59,619 nucleotides of DNA from assembly GCF_030268885.1 (NCBI RefSeq), contig NZ_BSSA01000042.1, positions 1-59,619 of the forward strand. The letters are read 5' to 3'. A program made the position numbers and the translations under genes. This stretch comes from Kitasatospora phosalacinea. GTDB taxonomy: Bacteria > Actinomycetota > Actinomycetes > Streptomycetales > Streptomycetaceae. The notes under the pieces were generated by a model. That model ran no database searches and had not been told where the DNA came from. It saw nothing but the letters and a program-made list of their open reading frames with translations. Below, in pieces: positions 47,101 to 54,692 of this stretch (within the stretch, counting starts at the first letter, position 1; every line of letters begins with the position of its first letter).

Positions 47101-47889
47101 GGCATCGACCCGGCCCCGGTGGCGGGGGGCGGGACGGTCAACCTGTTCCAGGCCGGCGATCGGTCCGGCCTGCCCGTCGCCTTCATGGTCGACGGCGCCA
47201 CCGGCCGCTGGACGGCCCTGGTGTGCCTCGACGACACGGAGACCGATCAGCTCGGAACCCCCGAGCACAAGGCACGGTGGCGGGCCTGGCTCCAGTGGTC
47301 CAACCTGCTGCAGTTCCTTACCCACGCCGGTGGCGACGGCATCCAGCTCACCACCTCCAGCGCGGGTCTGTTCGACCTCGGCATGCTCAAGGCGTTCGGG
47401 GGGATCGGCGAACTCGAATCCCTCGTCGTCCAGTACGGCGAGGGCGAGGGCGCTCCGCAGGCCGCGGCGGCCGAGCTGCCGGACGAGACCCCGCTGGAGG
47501 CCGCCCTGCGGGACCTCCTGTGGGACCAGGAGATCCTCGGCTACCTGGACGAGGACGACCCCGGCGCCCCGCTCGCCCGCCTCGCCCACACCCTGGCCGA
47601 CCGCGGAAAACGGGCACCCGTCTACGGCTACGAACTCGGCGACCGCGGCTGGCTCGCCGACCTCGTCTGGGACGCCAAGGGGGCGCGGATCGCCGTCATG
47701 GCCGATCCGTACGACAGCGACGACGAGGAACACCACAAGACCTGGCAGGCCTACCGGGACGCGGGCTTCACCGTGCGGTCGGCCGACGAATGGCTCAGCC
47801 GCCTCGACGACCTGCTCGACGTCCTCCCCGATGCCACAGACCGCCCCGACTCCGCCTCCGACTCCCACGAACCGAGTGCCGCACGATGA
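41155..47889 (+). CDS. DEAD-box helicase with DUF1998 and nuclease-like C-terminus (DrmA-DrmB/DruE-like fusion)
   Basis: This 2244-aa protein starts with an SF2 helicase: motif I TGTGSGKTES (K109), motif II DEFH (D228, E229), TSATLAS, LEMGIDIGDLSAVVLGALPR and motif VI QQAGRAGRR near 1113. Zinc-knuckle pairs appear at C980/C983 and in CPSCGHV and CPRCGE. A DUF1998-type cluster has C1692-x-C1694 and C1702-x2-C1705. After it, residues about 1780-1880 (TDFTF with D1815, VTVYLDGRRFH with D1833, H1838, GHAVFQLTWDDL) resemble a Vsr/PD-(D/E)xK nuclease. In DISARM the helicase DrmA and the DUF1998 protein DrmB are separate; in Druantia, DruE joins them. GTG 41155 overlaps the upstream stop. Confidence 0.85.
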   Translation: MRPTLEAQGLKESLLQYLSTTYGLADEGARKALHAFLGDETTGMFRGPYLRLRTPFTRAADGWQQYLDWHRADGWSPYAHQARAFARLTTKNGHTPQPTLVTTGTGSGKTESFLYPVLDHCARERAAGNTGVKAVFLYPMNALATDQAGRINDLLDAEKDALQGVRAGLYIGDKAATHYDHVYTRRQDMQLSPPDILITNYKMLDLLLQRAADAPLWESSDIRYVVVDEFHTYDGAQGTDVAMLLRRLASAVGATQPGLPLGTITPVATSATLASGTDADGVRQLLDVAAHVFGAEFTEDAIVGEDRLTVDEFMLDETVPDAKFLPGRVPPPEALTTLPDPATGSEALAALAEAVTGSRCDATGQLDARELGAALKRNRLTYAVLSAFDGTVRTYDEILDVMRRTGAKSWDEAITTRPEVAALALARFVALLSVARDPDAPAGTSRPLVQAEVHQWARSVTRMLRGVQPWPQASFAWDAAGAQAQPRTTPDTTGPRETRLFLPAVYCRECGRSGWSVLAPESDVEELSFESHKIRRASVTADKAKIRTLIAATDKEAMEGSGRAPMDPAAQRSLTTGGAGVLMVLDGPDRRLRLPDPADDYTTEGDPRPRGADAAFVLVQLGERAERAAQDDWCPACGTHNAIRFLGTGSAALAAASITQLFTGGEMDKKQRETKTLMFNDSVQDAAHRAGFVASRSYTFSLRVLFTKHLSEHRPTALNDLVADVVEATTDRVTLAAVVPPDLHDDTGVARLLSGAGRGGDKRTWDLVGERFAFEAVMEFGHRSRNGRTLELTRTAAAFAAIPDERAAIALVRTAHEETADRGLALTEQDDDRYLAFLRGFLDRMRTRGAIGHRWLGKYLDEAGTSRFFIWGGRPPGMKAFPKGVAAPVFLLGKPKPNSEFDVAAGRLSWYETWAQRCLGLTREQADEFWLRLLPRLVDAGLLASRTPGDSTARIYGLQPGAVQLQLLSDEQVNSAYVRCPRCFWEQTVHPSLLTQYHDQPCPAYRCARGRLVAGDRWQQTVDRHDRDRDYRDDYYRSLYRGADTFQVITAEHTGLLSRAKRERVEERFRKGEGFNDPNVLSCTPTLEMGIDIGDLSAVVLGALPRRPANYTQQAGRAGRRTGNAFMLTIPDRSRRDLYFLDRPRDMIDGQIVPPGSYLSAVEILRRQYTAHLLDLAARGRLLREDGRPLAALPRRVDELFGPSGYLADFAAAALAHGEELVRGFLDLFPVGVSENARAELTKYAVRGLRSATERAERDWERESQKLRARIRTIRSAIDELKDGDEEQAKTKAELEAEAHALSKKGGARLRQPAQSVLCDLGLLPNYALIDSTTTLSATLYWPEGKTGTGQDQYKSKTYTYERPRSFAVAELAPGNTFYAEGYKHRITGIDIVTGQEQDWRYWRFCPSCGHVRTHNAQQDISPCPRCGETGIADSGSLWQTVQPTTVTARAKREDARIGDESDDRDRRFYSVVDMVDIAPGDFVPKTSWRHTSEVFGVDYTRRAVIRRVNVGPLRIGAHEGDQLAGRPVRISPFQVCTACGAASADGQPVFDDDRDAVDISANRQRALKHHTPWCPYRRGTRTVPQEQVLLAHELETEALRILLPAATVLVNEKVYSFQAALRLGVDRAFGGDPQHLDSCLATMPDRDTDETRHFLVLYDRLPHGTGYLDRLTKPAAFRRALEDARALLVDCPCVQENRPACHRCLYRYTEERHIDAVSRQAALDILDDLLGRGTNAWSTQEVGNTDQIGLDGQVESDLEARFLTVLRAWAEKRGSDASLDESGDNSGYLRLKDSTTVHGWRLTAQRSEGFTRTDFTFERTEGPKRKVTVYLDGRRFHASRRHNRLAGDADKRNRLRAQGHAVFQLTWDDLAAFEQQTGVHAGDRDTAEPVWPPYEHSARAVAKQLHAEHGEDDLDSTAFLDPMSQLLAYLRSPDDAAWGRRAASVVGGLLGANPMTLVGNGSAEKARRTLGTLLEAWGQTGGIDPAPVAGGGTVNLFQAGDRSGLPVAFMVDGATGRWTALVCLDDTETDQLGTPEHKARWRAWLQWSNLLQFLTHAGGDGIQLTTSSAGLFDLGMLKAFGGIGELESLVVQYGEGEGAPQAAAAELPDETPLEAALRDLLWDQEILGYLDEDDPGAPLARLAHTLADRGKRAPVYGYELGDRGWLADLVWDAKGARIAVMADPYDSDDEEHHKTWQAYRDAGFTVRSADEWLSRLDDLLDVLPDATDRPDSASDSHEPSAAR

Positions 47890-50228
47890 CTGCACGCCTG
47901 AGCCTCTATCAGAAGGCCGAGAACGAGCTCTACAAGATGGACTCGTCGGTCAAGACGAAGTTCTACGACTTCTGCCACCTGTTCCGGAACGACCCGGGGC
48001 ACCCCAAGATCGACCTCAAGCCCCTCAAGGGCGACCGCCGGATCTACCGCGCCAAGATCGACCCGTCGTACCGCGCCCTCCTCGCTCCCGCCGGCGTGGG
48101 CCCGGACGGCGTCGAGCAGTGGCTCGTCGTCGCCGTGCGGCACCGCAAGCACGTCTACGAAGAGCTCAGCGTCGCCATCAACCGGATCACCGGCGAGATC
48201 GAGTTCGTCGACCTTGGCGTCGTCGGTCAGAGCGTGCTCAAGCGGGCCGGCATCCAGCTCACCCCCGACCCAGCGGAGCAGGCTCCGCCGGAGCCCGCCG
48301 CCGCACCCGAACCCGCTGCCACACCCGAGCCCGCTGCCGCCCCGGCCCCTGCCGTCGGACCCTCCGCCGAGCCGCTCCTCGCCGCCTGCACCGCCGACGA
48401 GCTCCGCCGCCTCGGCGTCGCGGAGGCCCTGATCGACGTGGCCCTCCTGGTCACCACCGACGACGAACTCGACCAGCTCGTCGCCGGCGCACCGCGCCTC
48501 ACCGCCGAAGTGCTCACCGGCCTGGGCGCCGGCATGAGTGTCGACGAGGTGGAGAGCGAGATCACCCGGCCCGCCGCCACCGTCCTCGAACCCGGCTTCG
48601 AGGACGACATGGGCGCCGCCCTCACCCGCACCGCCGTCACCACCGTTGATGACGACCTCCGCAACGTGCTCGCCGAGGGCGACTTCCGGGCCTGGAAGGT
48701 CTACCTCCACCCCACCCAACGTAAGATCGTCGAGCGGAACTACAACGGTCCGGCCCGGGTCAGCGGAGGACCCGGCACCGGCAAGACCATCGTCGCGCTC
48801 CACCGCACCGCCCGTCTCGCCGCCCAGCTCCAGCCCGGCCGGGACAAGCCGATCCTGCTGACCACCTACACCAAGAACCTCACCGCCGACCTGCGGTCCC
48901 GGCTCAGCTCCCTGGTCACCCCCGACCTACTCGCCCGCGTGGACATCAAGCACATCGACACCCTCGCCCAGGGCGTCCTCAACGAGAACAGCGCCGCCGG
49001 CGCCCAGCGTTCGCTGATCGGCGACACCCAGGCAAAGGAAGTCCTCGGCGAAATCCTGTTCGAACACGACGCGCAGCAGCGTTGGGACGCGGAATTCCTC
49101 TTCGACGAGTGGGAACAAGTGATCCTGGGCCAATCACTCGCCACCCGGCAGGACTACTTCAAGGCCCGGCGCCCCGGCATGGGCCGCGCCCTCACCCGCC
49201 CCGAACGCGGAAGCGTCTGGCAAGTGCTGGAACAGTTCACGCTGCGCCTGAACAGCATGAAGCGCGAAACCTGGGCCCAGTCCGCAGAACGCGCCGCACG
49301 CTACGAGATGGAGCGCGCACGCAAGATCCAGGAGCGCGCCGAGCGGAAGGCCGAGATCGGGGGCGGCGACCTGATCCACCGCGACGACAACAGCTCCGCG
49401 GTCCGCTACCTCCGCCACCGCTACCAGCACATCGTCGTCGACGAGGCCCAGGACCTCAGCGCCGCCCACTGGAAGATGCTGCGCGCGATGGCCGCCCCCG
49501 GACCGAACGACCTGTTCATCGCCGGCGACACCCACCAGCGGATCTACGACCGCCAGGTCACCCTCTCCACCGTCGGGATCAACATCCGCGGCCGTTCCTC
49601 CAAGCTGACGCTGAGTTACCGCACCACCCAGGAGATCCTCGACCAGGCCGCCAGGGTCGTCGGCGACGCGACCTACGACGATCTCGACGACGGCACCGAC
49701 AACCTCAACGGCTACCACTCCCTGCTGCGGGGCCCGGCACCGGAATTCGTCGCCTGCACGGACTGGGACGACGAGATCACCCGGCTCGCCGCCAGACTGA
49801 AACTGTGGCGCGAGGAGATCACCCGACCCGGCGAGGACGGCACCGTGCGCGACCCCAGCGGCGCCATGGCCGTCTGCGTCGCGGACGGCGACATGGCGGG
49901 CCGGGTCGCCGCCGATCTCTCACTCAAGCACGGCATCACCACCGCGACCCTCACCAAGGACGGTCCCCAAGGTGGTGGCGAGGTGCACATCGGCACCATG
50001 CACCGGTTCAAGGGCTTGGAGTACCAGAAGCTTGCCATCATCGGTGCGAGCGACGGGATCCTGCCGCGCACGGCGCTGATCGAGAAGTTCGCGCACACTG
50101 ACGCCAGGCGATACGAGCGGGAACTGAAGCAGAGCCGCAACCTGCTGTTCGTGGCCGCCACCCGCGCCCGCGACGCACTGTCGATCTCCTGGCACGGTGC
50201 CTCTAGCCCGTTCCTGCCGATCCACTGA
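47886..50228 (+). CDS. UvrD-type helicase with RelE/ParE-like N-terminal domain
   Basis: This 780-aa protein has three parts. Residues 1-105 (MSLYQKAENELYKMD-like start, DRRIYRAKIDPSYRALLAP, VAVRHRKHVYEEL) look like a RelE/ParE toxin fold. A PEPAA-rich linker and a helical region (about 160-270) follow. The SF1A helicase has Walker A GGPGTGKT (K300), DEAQD (D519, E520), GDTHQRIYD, SYRTTQEIL, TMHRFKGLEY and the C-terminal LFVAATRARDAL. UvrD-like enzymes unwind from nicks or ends. ATG 47886 overlaps the upstream stop (ATGA), making it part of the same operon. It takes the place where class 1 DISARM has drmC. Confidence 0.85.
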   Translation: MTARLSLYQKAENELYKMDSSVKTKFYDFCHLFRNDPGHPKIDLKPLKGDRRIYRAKIDPSYRALLAPAGVGPDGVEQWLVVAVRHRKHVYEELSVAINRITGEIEFVDLGVVGQSVLKRAGIQLTPDPAEQAPPEPAAAPEPAATPEPAAAPAPAVGPSAEPLLAACTADELRRLGVAEALIDVALLVTTDDELDQLVAGAPRLTAEVLTGLGAGMSVDEVESEITRPAATVLEPGFEDDMGAALTRTAVTTVDDDLRNVLAEGDFRAWKVYLHPTQRKIVERNYNGPARVSGGPGTGKTIVALHRTARLAAQLQPGRDKPILLTTYTKNLTADLRSRLSSLVTPDLLARVDIKHIDTLAQGVLNENSAAGAQRSLIGDTQAKEVLGEILFEHDAQQRWDAEFLFDEWEQVILGQSLATRQDYFKARRPGMGRALTRPERGSVWQVLEQFTLRLNSMKRETWAQSAERAARYEMERARKIQERAERKAEIGGGDLIHRDDNSSAVRYLRHRYQHIVVDEAQDLSAAHWKMLRAMAAPGPNDLFIAGDTHQRIYDRQVTLSTVGINIRGRSSKLTLSYRTTQEILDQAARVVGDATYDDLDDGTDNLNGYHSLLRGPAPEFVACTDWDDEITRLAARLKLWREEITRPGEDGTVRDPSGAMAVCVADGDMAGRVAADLSLKHGITTATLTKDGPQGGGEVHIGTMHRFKGLEYQKLAIIGASDGILPRTALIEKFAHTDARRYERELKQSRNLLFVAATRARDALSISWHGASSPFLPIH

Positions 50229-50253
50229 GACTCAGCACCGACCGGGACAACCC

Positions 50254-50286
50254 GCAAGGGAGGACCGCGCTGCGGACCTCCCTTGC
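50254..50286. terminator. Bidirectional hairpin terminator between convergent genes
   Basis: GCAAGGGAGG (50254-50263) pairs with CCTCCCTTGC (50277-50286). Inside, CCGC and GCGG pair again around GCT, giving 10+4 bp with an A-A mismatch. It lies between the UvrD-type gene stop and the stop of the convergent SF1 helicase gene and can serve both. Confidence 0.8.
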
Positions 50287-53200
50287 CTAGCTGTTCTCAG
50301 CGGTCGGCGGCTCCTCGCCCGGGCGCCAGGCGTCGCGGTCGCGGACGTGGTCGAACACCTCGATCTCGGCGGCGAGGACGTCGAAGTGGGGGAGCGGTGC
50401 CCACAGGCTCCGTTCCCCGATGACGTACAGGCGGCGTTTGGCGCGGCTGGCGGCGACGTTGAGCAGGTGTGGGGTGCGGGCGGCCCAGTCGCGGGCGCCG
50501 GGCCGGCCGCCGCCGAGGACGAGGATGACGACGTCCGCTTCCTTGCCCTGGGCCCGGTGGACGGTGGCGCAGCGTTCGTCGAGGACCTCGAAGGTCCAGC
50601 CGGAGCGGTCGCCGCAGATCTTCTTGCATTCGGCGACGAGGGCGCGGAAGGGGGCGATGACGCGCAGCCGGGTGAGGTCGACGCCGTGCTGGTCGAGGCG
50701 GTCGAGGACGAAGGTGAAGGCGCGGCGGTCGCGTTCACCCCAGGGGGCGTCGGGTGCGCGGGCGGGGTCGTCGGTGTCGAGCCAGCGGCTGGGCAGCAGG
50801 CCGTCGCGTCCCTCGTCGGGGAACGGCTTGCCCGGGGTGCCGTAGACCATCAGGCCGCCGTAAGCGACGTCGTTGCTGATGGTGAACATCGGTTCCTCGC
50901 AGCGGCGGTGGACGCGCAGGGGCGAGCCGACCCAGACGTGTTCGTTGTCGCCGCCTGGGGCAGGCAGGTAGGTGCCGTAGCGGTTGGTCCGGTCGGCGAC
51001 GGCCTGGGCGGAGGTGGCCGAGGGCAGCCACTGCTCGTCGATGTCGTAGGCACGCAGCAGTCGGCGTTGCAGCGCGGTGGGCATGGTGACGACGGGTTCG
51101 AGTTGGAGGGGGTCGCCGACCAGGACGGCGCGGCGGGCCCGCAACAGCGCACCGACGGCGGCCTGCGGGGTGGCCTGGCCGGCTTCGTCGACGAGGATCC
51201 AGCCGATGCTGCCCTGTCCGAGGCGGGCGAACATGCTGCCGATAGAGGAGAAGGTGGTGGAGACGACTGGGACCAGGAGGAAGAGGGTCTGCCAGGCTCG
51301 CTCGACCTCCTCGTCGGGGATCGGCCCGTTGGTGTTCGTCATCAGCTCCATGAGGACCTGGAGGTTGCCGTGGACCTTCTTCGCGGCCCCGGCGACGAGC
51401 GCGCGGTGCAGGTCGAGGGCGCGCATGAACAGGTCGCTGCGAGCCGTCGACCAGGCCGCGTCGGACCACGGTGAGCCGAGTTCCTGGTCGCGCTCGTCGA
51501 GGTGGAGCCAGCCGAGCGGCAGGGAGGGGAGCGTCGTCGCGGCCTCCCGCAGCCTGCGGTGCTGTGCGTCGAGGTTGGCGACGGCGGTGTCCAGAGCGTG
51601 CCGGGCCGTCGCGGCGGCGGTGCGTGCGCGAGTGAGGTCGGCGGTGGCCGTGTCCGTCCTGGCGAGGGCGGCCTGTTCGCGGGTCTGGGCGGTGCCGAGT
51701 GCGGTGGCGGCTCCCGTGGCCGCGTAGCCGGTGTCGGTGTGGCGGTCGGCAGCCAGGGCCTCGGCTCGGACAGCGTCGGCGACCTGCTCCACGGCGTCGT
51801 CGAGGGCGCGGCGCTGTTGGACGAGCAGGTGCATGATCTCGGCCTGGGTGCGCTCGCGCTGTTGTTCGGCGGCCTGCCGGTCGGCGGCGCTCTGCAGGAG
51901 CCGGCGCAGCCCGCCGCGCATGCCGCGTTCGACGGCCGGGGGAGCGTCATAGCGGGCGGTCAGCGCATCCACGTACTCGCGGTGGTGCGCTGCCCGTTCC
52001 CGGGCGCCGGACAGTCGGGCACGGGCGGACGCCAGCTCTTGGCGGGCTGCGGGTACCCGCTCGTCGGCCGCGCGGTGCCCGGCCTCGGCCGTCGCGGTGG
52101 CGTCACGGGCGTCGGCGAGGGCGGCGTCGGCGGCCTCCACGCGGGCCACGCACGCGAGCACCCATGTATCGGCCTGCTCGATCGCGGCCTCCAGATCCGC
52201 GATCCGCTGCCCCGCCTGCGGGGACTCGACGGCCTCCAGCGCGGCGGCCAGACGGATGCGCTGTGCGCGGAGGCGCTCCACCTCGGCCTCGGCCGCGCGG
52301 AACGCGGCGACGGCCTCGCGCCACGACGGTACGGGCTGGGCGGGGGCCGGTGCCGGGCTGGTGGCGGCCCCAGCGGCCTGGCGACGTCCGTGAGTTGGCG
52401 ACTTCGGCGGGATCCAGTCGCCGAGGATCGCCTTCATGCCGCGCAGCGGCGGCAGGCCGGCGGTCGTGCGGGCGTCGTCCTCCTCCTTCGGGAGACGGCC
52501 CCACCAGAACCGCTCGCCGAACTCCTTACGGTTGCCCTTGTTGCCGAGTACGGCCGCCACCAGGCCCCACGCCGGGGCTCCCTTGAGCAGCGCCGAGGCG
52601 AGATCGGAGAAGTGGTCCGGGCCGCCCCGCCAGTGTGCGCCGAGTGCGTCCCGGCCCGGCAGTTCGGCGGTGATGTTCTCCACCGCGCCGTTGTTCGAGG
52701 AGGTGACGACGATCTCGAACCCGGTCAACCGCGGGTCGAGCCGGGCGACGTAGCGCCGGTGCTTCCCCTGCCGGTCCAGGCCCTGCCACGCACGACCGGT
52801 GAACGCCTGCCCCGGCCGCTCGAACGTGGCCATCACCGCCGCCCGCTCGACCACCAGGGCGGCGACCAGGTCGCGCAGCATCGTGGTCTTCCCCGTGCCC
52901 GGCGGACCGTTCACCGAGAACATCCCGCCCTCGCTGCCGTCGCGGTCGGCGAGCATGCGGTCCACCGCGAACTGCTGGCTCAACGCGAGCGGGAACTCCA
53001 CCGGCGAGGGCCACCGCCCGGCCGGCACCAGCGCCGGAGCCACTCCGGACAGGACGACCTCGCGGGCCTGCCGCACATCGGTGCGCGCGCCGACGTCCAC
53101 CGAGTTCCGGTCGGTCAGGTAGGCGTCCAGAGCCGGCCCGACCCCTTTGCCGACGGCCGCGCGCACCCGGGCCAGGTCAGGAGGGAGCAGGCTGTTCAGG

Positions 53201-54276
53201 AACGGCGCCGCGGCGGCGACCTTCGTCCGCGGATCACGCGGGCGGTGAACGAGCCGGCTGCGCACGCGGATCACCCGCGGCCGCAGGTGGTCCTCCACTC
53301 CGCACAGGTCCGCGATCTGCGCGGTCAGCGCCACCAGGTCGGCCAGACCCACCGCCCGAGGGCCGGCATCGCCCGCTCCCGTCGGCGAAGCCTCCTCCGG
53401 TGCCGCAGGCGCTGCGGCAGGCGGGTGCCCGGTGTCAGCCCGGCCGGCGTCCTCTGCGGGCTCCGGGGCAGGACGGCGGGCAGCGGCCCAGTCGGCGGCG
53501 CGTCTGACCAGCGGCTCCGCTGCGCCCTGCAGCGCCGCGCCGGCGACCTCGCCGAACAGGGCCCCGACCGCGCCTACGGCCGCACCGCCCAGGATCTCGG
53601 CGAGCAGCTGCTGCCAGCCGGAGGCTCGCGACGCCGGCGCGGGGTCCGCCGGAGTCGGCGGGTGGGGCTGCTGCCGGAATTCCGGCGTCATCCCAAGGTT
53701 GTGGGTGTAGGGGACCGGTGTGGCAGCCAGCTCGTCGATCGCCGTGCCGAAGGCGTCGTTCAGCTCCTCGAAGCCGTCCAACCATCCCTGCGCGGCCGGA
53801 CCGGGGTCGAAGAGCCGTCCTGTGGCCCACGCGCACGCGGAGATCACCGACGTGTCCTCGATCGGTCGGCCCTCATCGTCCAGGACCAACGCGAACATCG
53901 CACTCTGCCCCGAAAGCACCAGCTCCGCCTGCGGCACCCCGGGATCGGGATCAGTCCCCTCGGGGAGCACCGCGATCATCGCCTGGCGCAGCAACTCCAG
54001 GTCGACGACCCCGCCGTAGACCTCGTGGCGCCACATCTTCCCGTACGGGGCGCGGCGCTTGGCGGTTGTCGGGTGCTGCGGATCCCACGGCAACGGCAGG
54101 CGCTCCTGCCCCGGTTGCGGGTTCACGTCCACGACGTACTCGTCCGCGGGACCGGAGCGCGCGGCGCGGCGCCGACGCGGCAACGCCGGGATGGCCGGCG
54201 GGCTGAACAGCTCGATCGCCCGCCAGCACTCCAGCAGCGCCTCCCGGCGACCATTCCGAACGTGTCCGCTCCGCAC
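50287..54276 (-). CDS. SF1B helicase (DNA2/Upf1-like) with coiled-coil insertion
   Basis: This 1329-aa protein has a 330-residue N-terminal region of unknown function with an Ala/Gly-rich possible membrane-active segment (EILGGAAVGAVGALFGEVAG). A Walker A GPPGTGKTTML (K463) comes next, then about 300 residues of coiled coil (roughly 620-930) inserted before motif II DEAGQ (D1030, E1031), GDPLQLEPVV, APFRALV, VHRAQGKEADVVILVLGG and NVAASRAKRRLYVIG. These motifs define Upf1/DNA2-type helicases with 5'-3' polarity. GTG 54276 is the chosen start. It converges on the DISARM-like operon. A defence role is plausible from location, as similar helicases occur in several defence systems, but unproven. 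Confidence 0.85.
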   Translation of the reverse strand: MRSGHVRNGRREALLECWRAIELFSPPAIPALPRRRRAARSGPADEYVVDVNPQPGQERLPLPWDPQHPTTAKRRAPYGKMWRHEVYGGVVDLELLRQAMIAVLPEGTDPDPGVPQAELVLSGQSAMFALVLDDEGRPIEDTSVISACAWATGRLFDPGPAAQGWLDGFEELNDAFGTAIDELAATPVPYTHNLGMTPEFRQQPHPPTPADPAPASRASGWQQLLAEILGGAAVGAVGALFGEVAGAALQGAAEPLVRRAADWAAARRPAPEPAEDAGRADTGHPPAAAPAAPEEASPTGAGDAGPRAVGLADLVALTAQIADLCGVEDHLRPRVIRVRSRLVHRPRDPRTKVAAAAPFLNSLLPPDLARVRAAVGKGVGPALDAYLTDRNSVDVGARTDVRQAREVVLSGVAPALVPAGRWPSPVEFPLALSQQFAVDRMLADRDGSEGGMFSVNGPPGTGKTTMLRDLVAALVVERAAVMATFERPGQAFTGRAWQGLDRQGKHRRYVARLDPRLTGFEIVVTSSNNGAVENITAELPGRDALGAHWRGGPDHFSDLASALLKGAPAWGLVAAVLGNKGNRKEFGERFWWGRLPKEEDDARTTAGLPPLRGMKAILGDWIPPKSPTHGRRQAAGAATSPAPAPAQPVPSWREAVAAFRAAEAEVERLRAQRIRLAAALEAVESPQAGQRIADLEAAIEQADTWVLACVARVEAADAALADARDATATAEAGHRAADERVPAARQELASARARLSGARERAAHHREYVDALTARYDAPPAVERGMRGGLRRLLQSAADRQAAEQQRERTQAEIMHLLVQQRRALDDAVEQVADAVRAEALAADRHTDTGYAATGAATALGTAQTREQAALARTDTATADLTRARTAAATARHALDTAVANLDAQHRRLREAATTLPSLPLGWLHLDERDQELGSPWSDAAWSTARSDLFMRALDLHRALVAGAAKKVHGNLQVLMELMTNTNGPIPDEEVERAWQTLFLLVPVVSTTFSSIGSMFARLGQGSIGWILVDEAGQATPQAAVGALLRARRAVLVGDPLQLEPVVTMPTALQRRLLRAYDIDEQWLPSATSAQAVADRTNRYGTYLPAPGGDNEHVWVGSPLRVHRRCEEPMFTISNDVAYGGLMVYGTPGKPFPDEGRDGLLPSRWLDTDDPARAPDAPWGERDRRAFTFVLDRLDQHGVDLTRLRVIAPFRALVAECKKICGDRSGWTFEVLDERCATVHRAQGKEADVVILVLGGGRPGARDWAARTPHLLNVAASRAKRRLYVIGERSLWAPLPHFDVLAAEIEVFDHVRDRDAWRPGEEPPTAENS

Positions 54277-54692
54277 CCACTGCCCCCGTGTCGAACTCGC
54301 GGCACACGGCCCCTTCGTGTGCCGATCGGCTGCCGCAGAATCTACCGGACCACGGCCAGCCGAGCCGAGTGCTCAAGTCACCTCTGACCGCTTGGACGAG
54401 CTGGTCTCGGCCTCGTACGGCGGTTTCGCCTACGAGCCGGGCGAGGTGCTCGCGGCGGCCGGGTGAGCCAGTTCGTCCGGCCGGGTGAAGCTACTTGCGG
54501 TCAGATCTCCGCGAGTCGTAACGTCGACGGTGGGTAGAGGGGCCCTCGCCGTGTGCCCGACCGGACCGGTGGCACAGCGTGGCGAAATCCGCAGTGCGGC
54601 GGCCTCGAACCTGTCTTCCACCACGTGAGCAACTCTCACTGCAGGCAGCTCTCTTCACCGCGTCGGGTCCGGCGGCGCCGAAGGAGCTGGTC
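54277..54692. other. Intergenic region with a short coding remnant
   Basis: This 416-bp gap lies between divergent genes. A short plus-strand frame (SDRLDELVSASYGGFAYEPG, ending at TGA 54464-54466) looks like the C-terminal end of a lost gene. Otherwise it should hold promoters for both neighbours. AAGGAG at about 54681 is the ribosome site of the next gene. Confidence 0.4.

Noticed and set aside
48280..48360. Repetitive GCCGC/CCCGAA stretch as a separate repeat element
   Set aside because: It is in frame and encodes a PEPAA-type hinge of the UvrD-type helicase; this is normal linker sequence.
32586..50228. BREX or Pgl system
   Set aside because: The kinase and large methyltransferase recall Pgl, but no PglZ alkaline-phosphatase-like gene and no BrxC/PglY ATPase gene is present. 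The helicase with DUF1998 fits DISARM or Druantia better.
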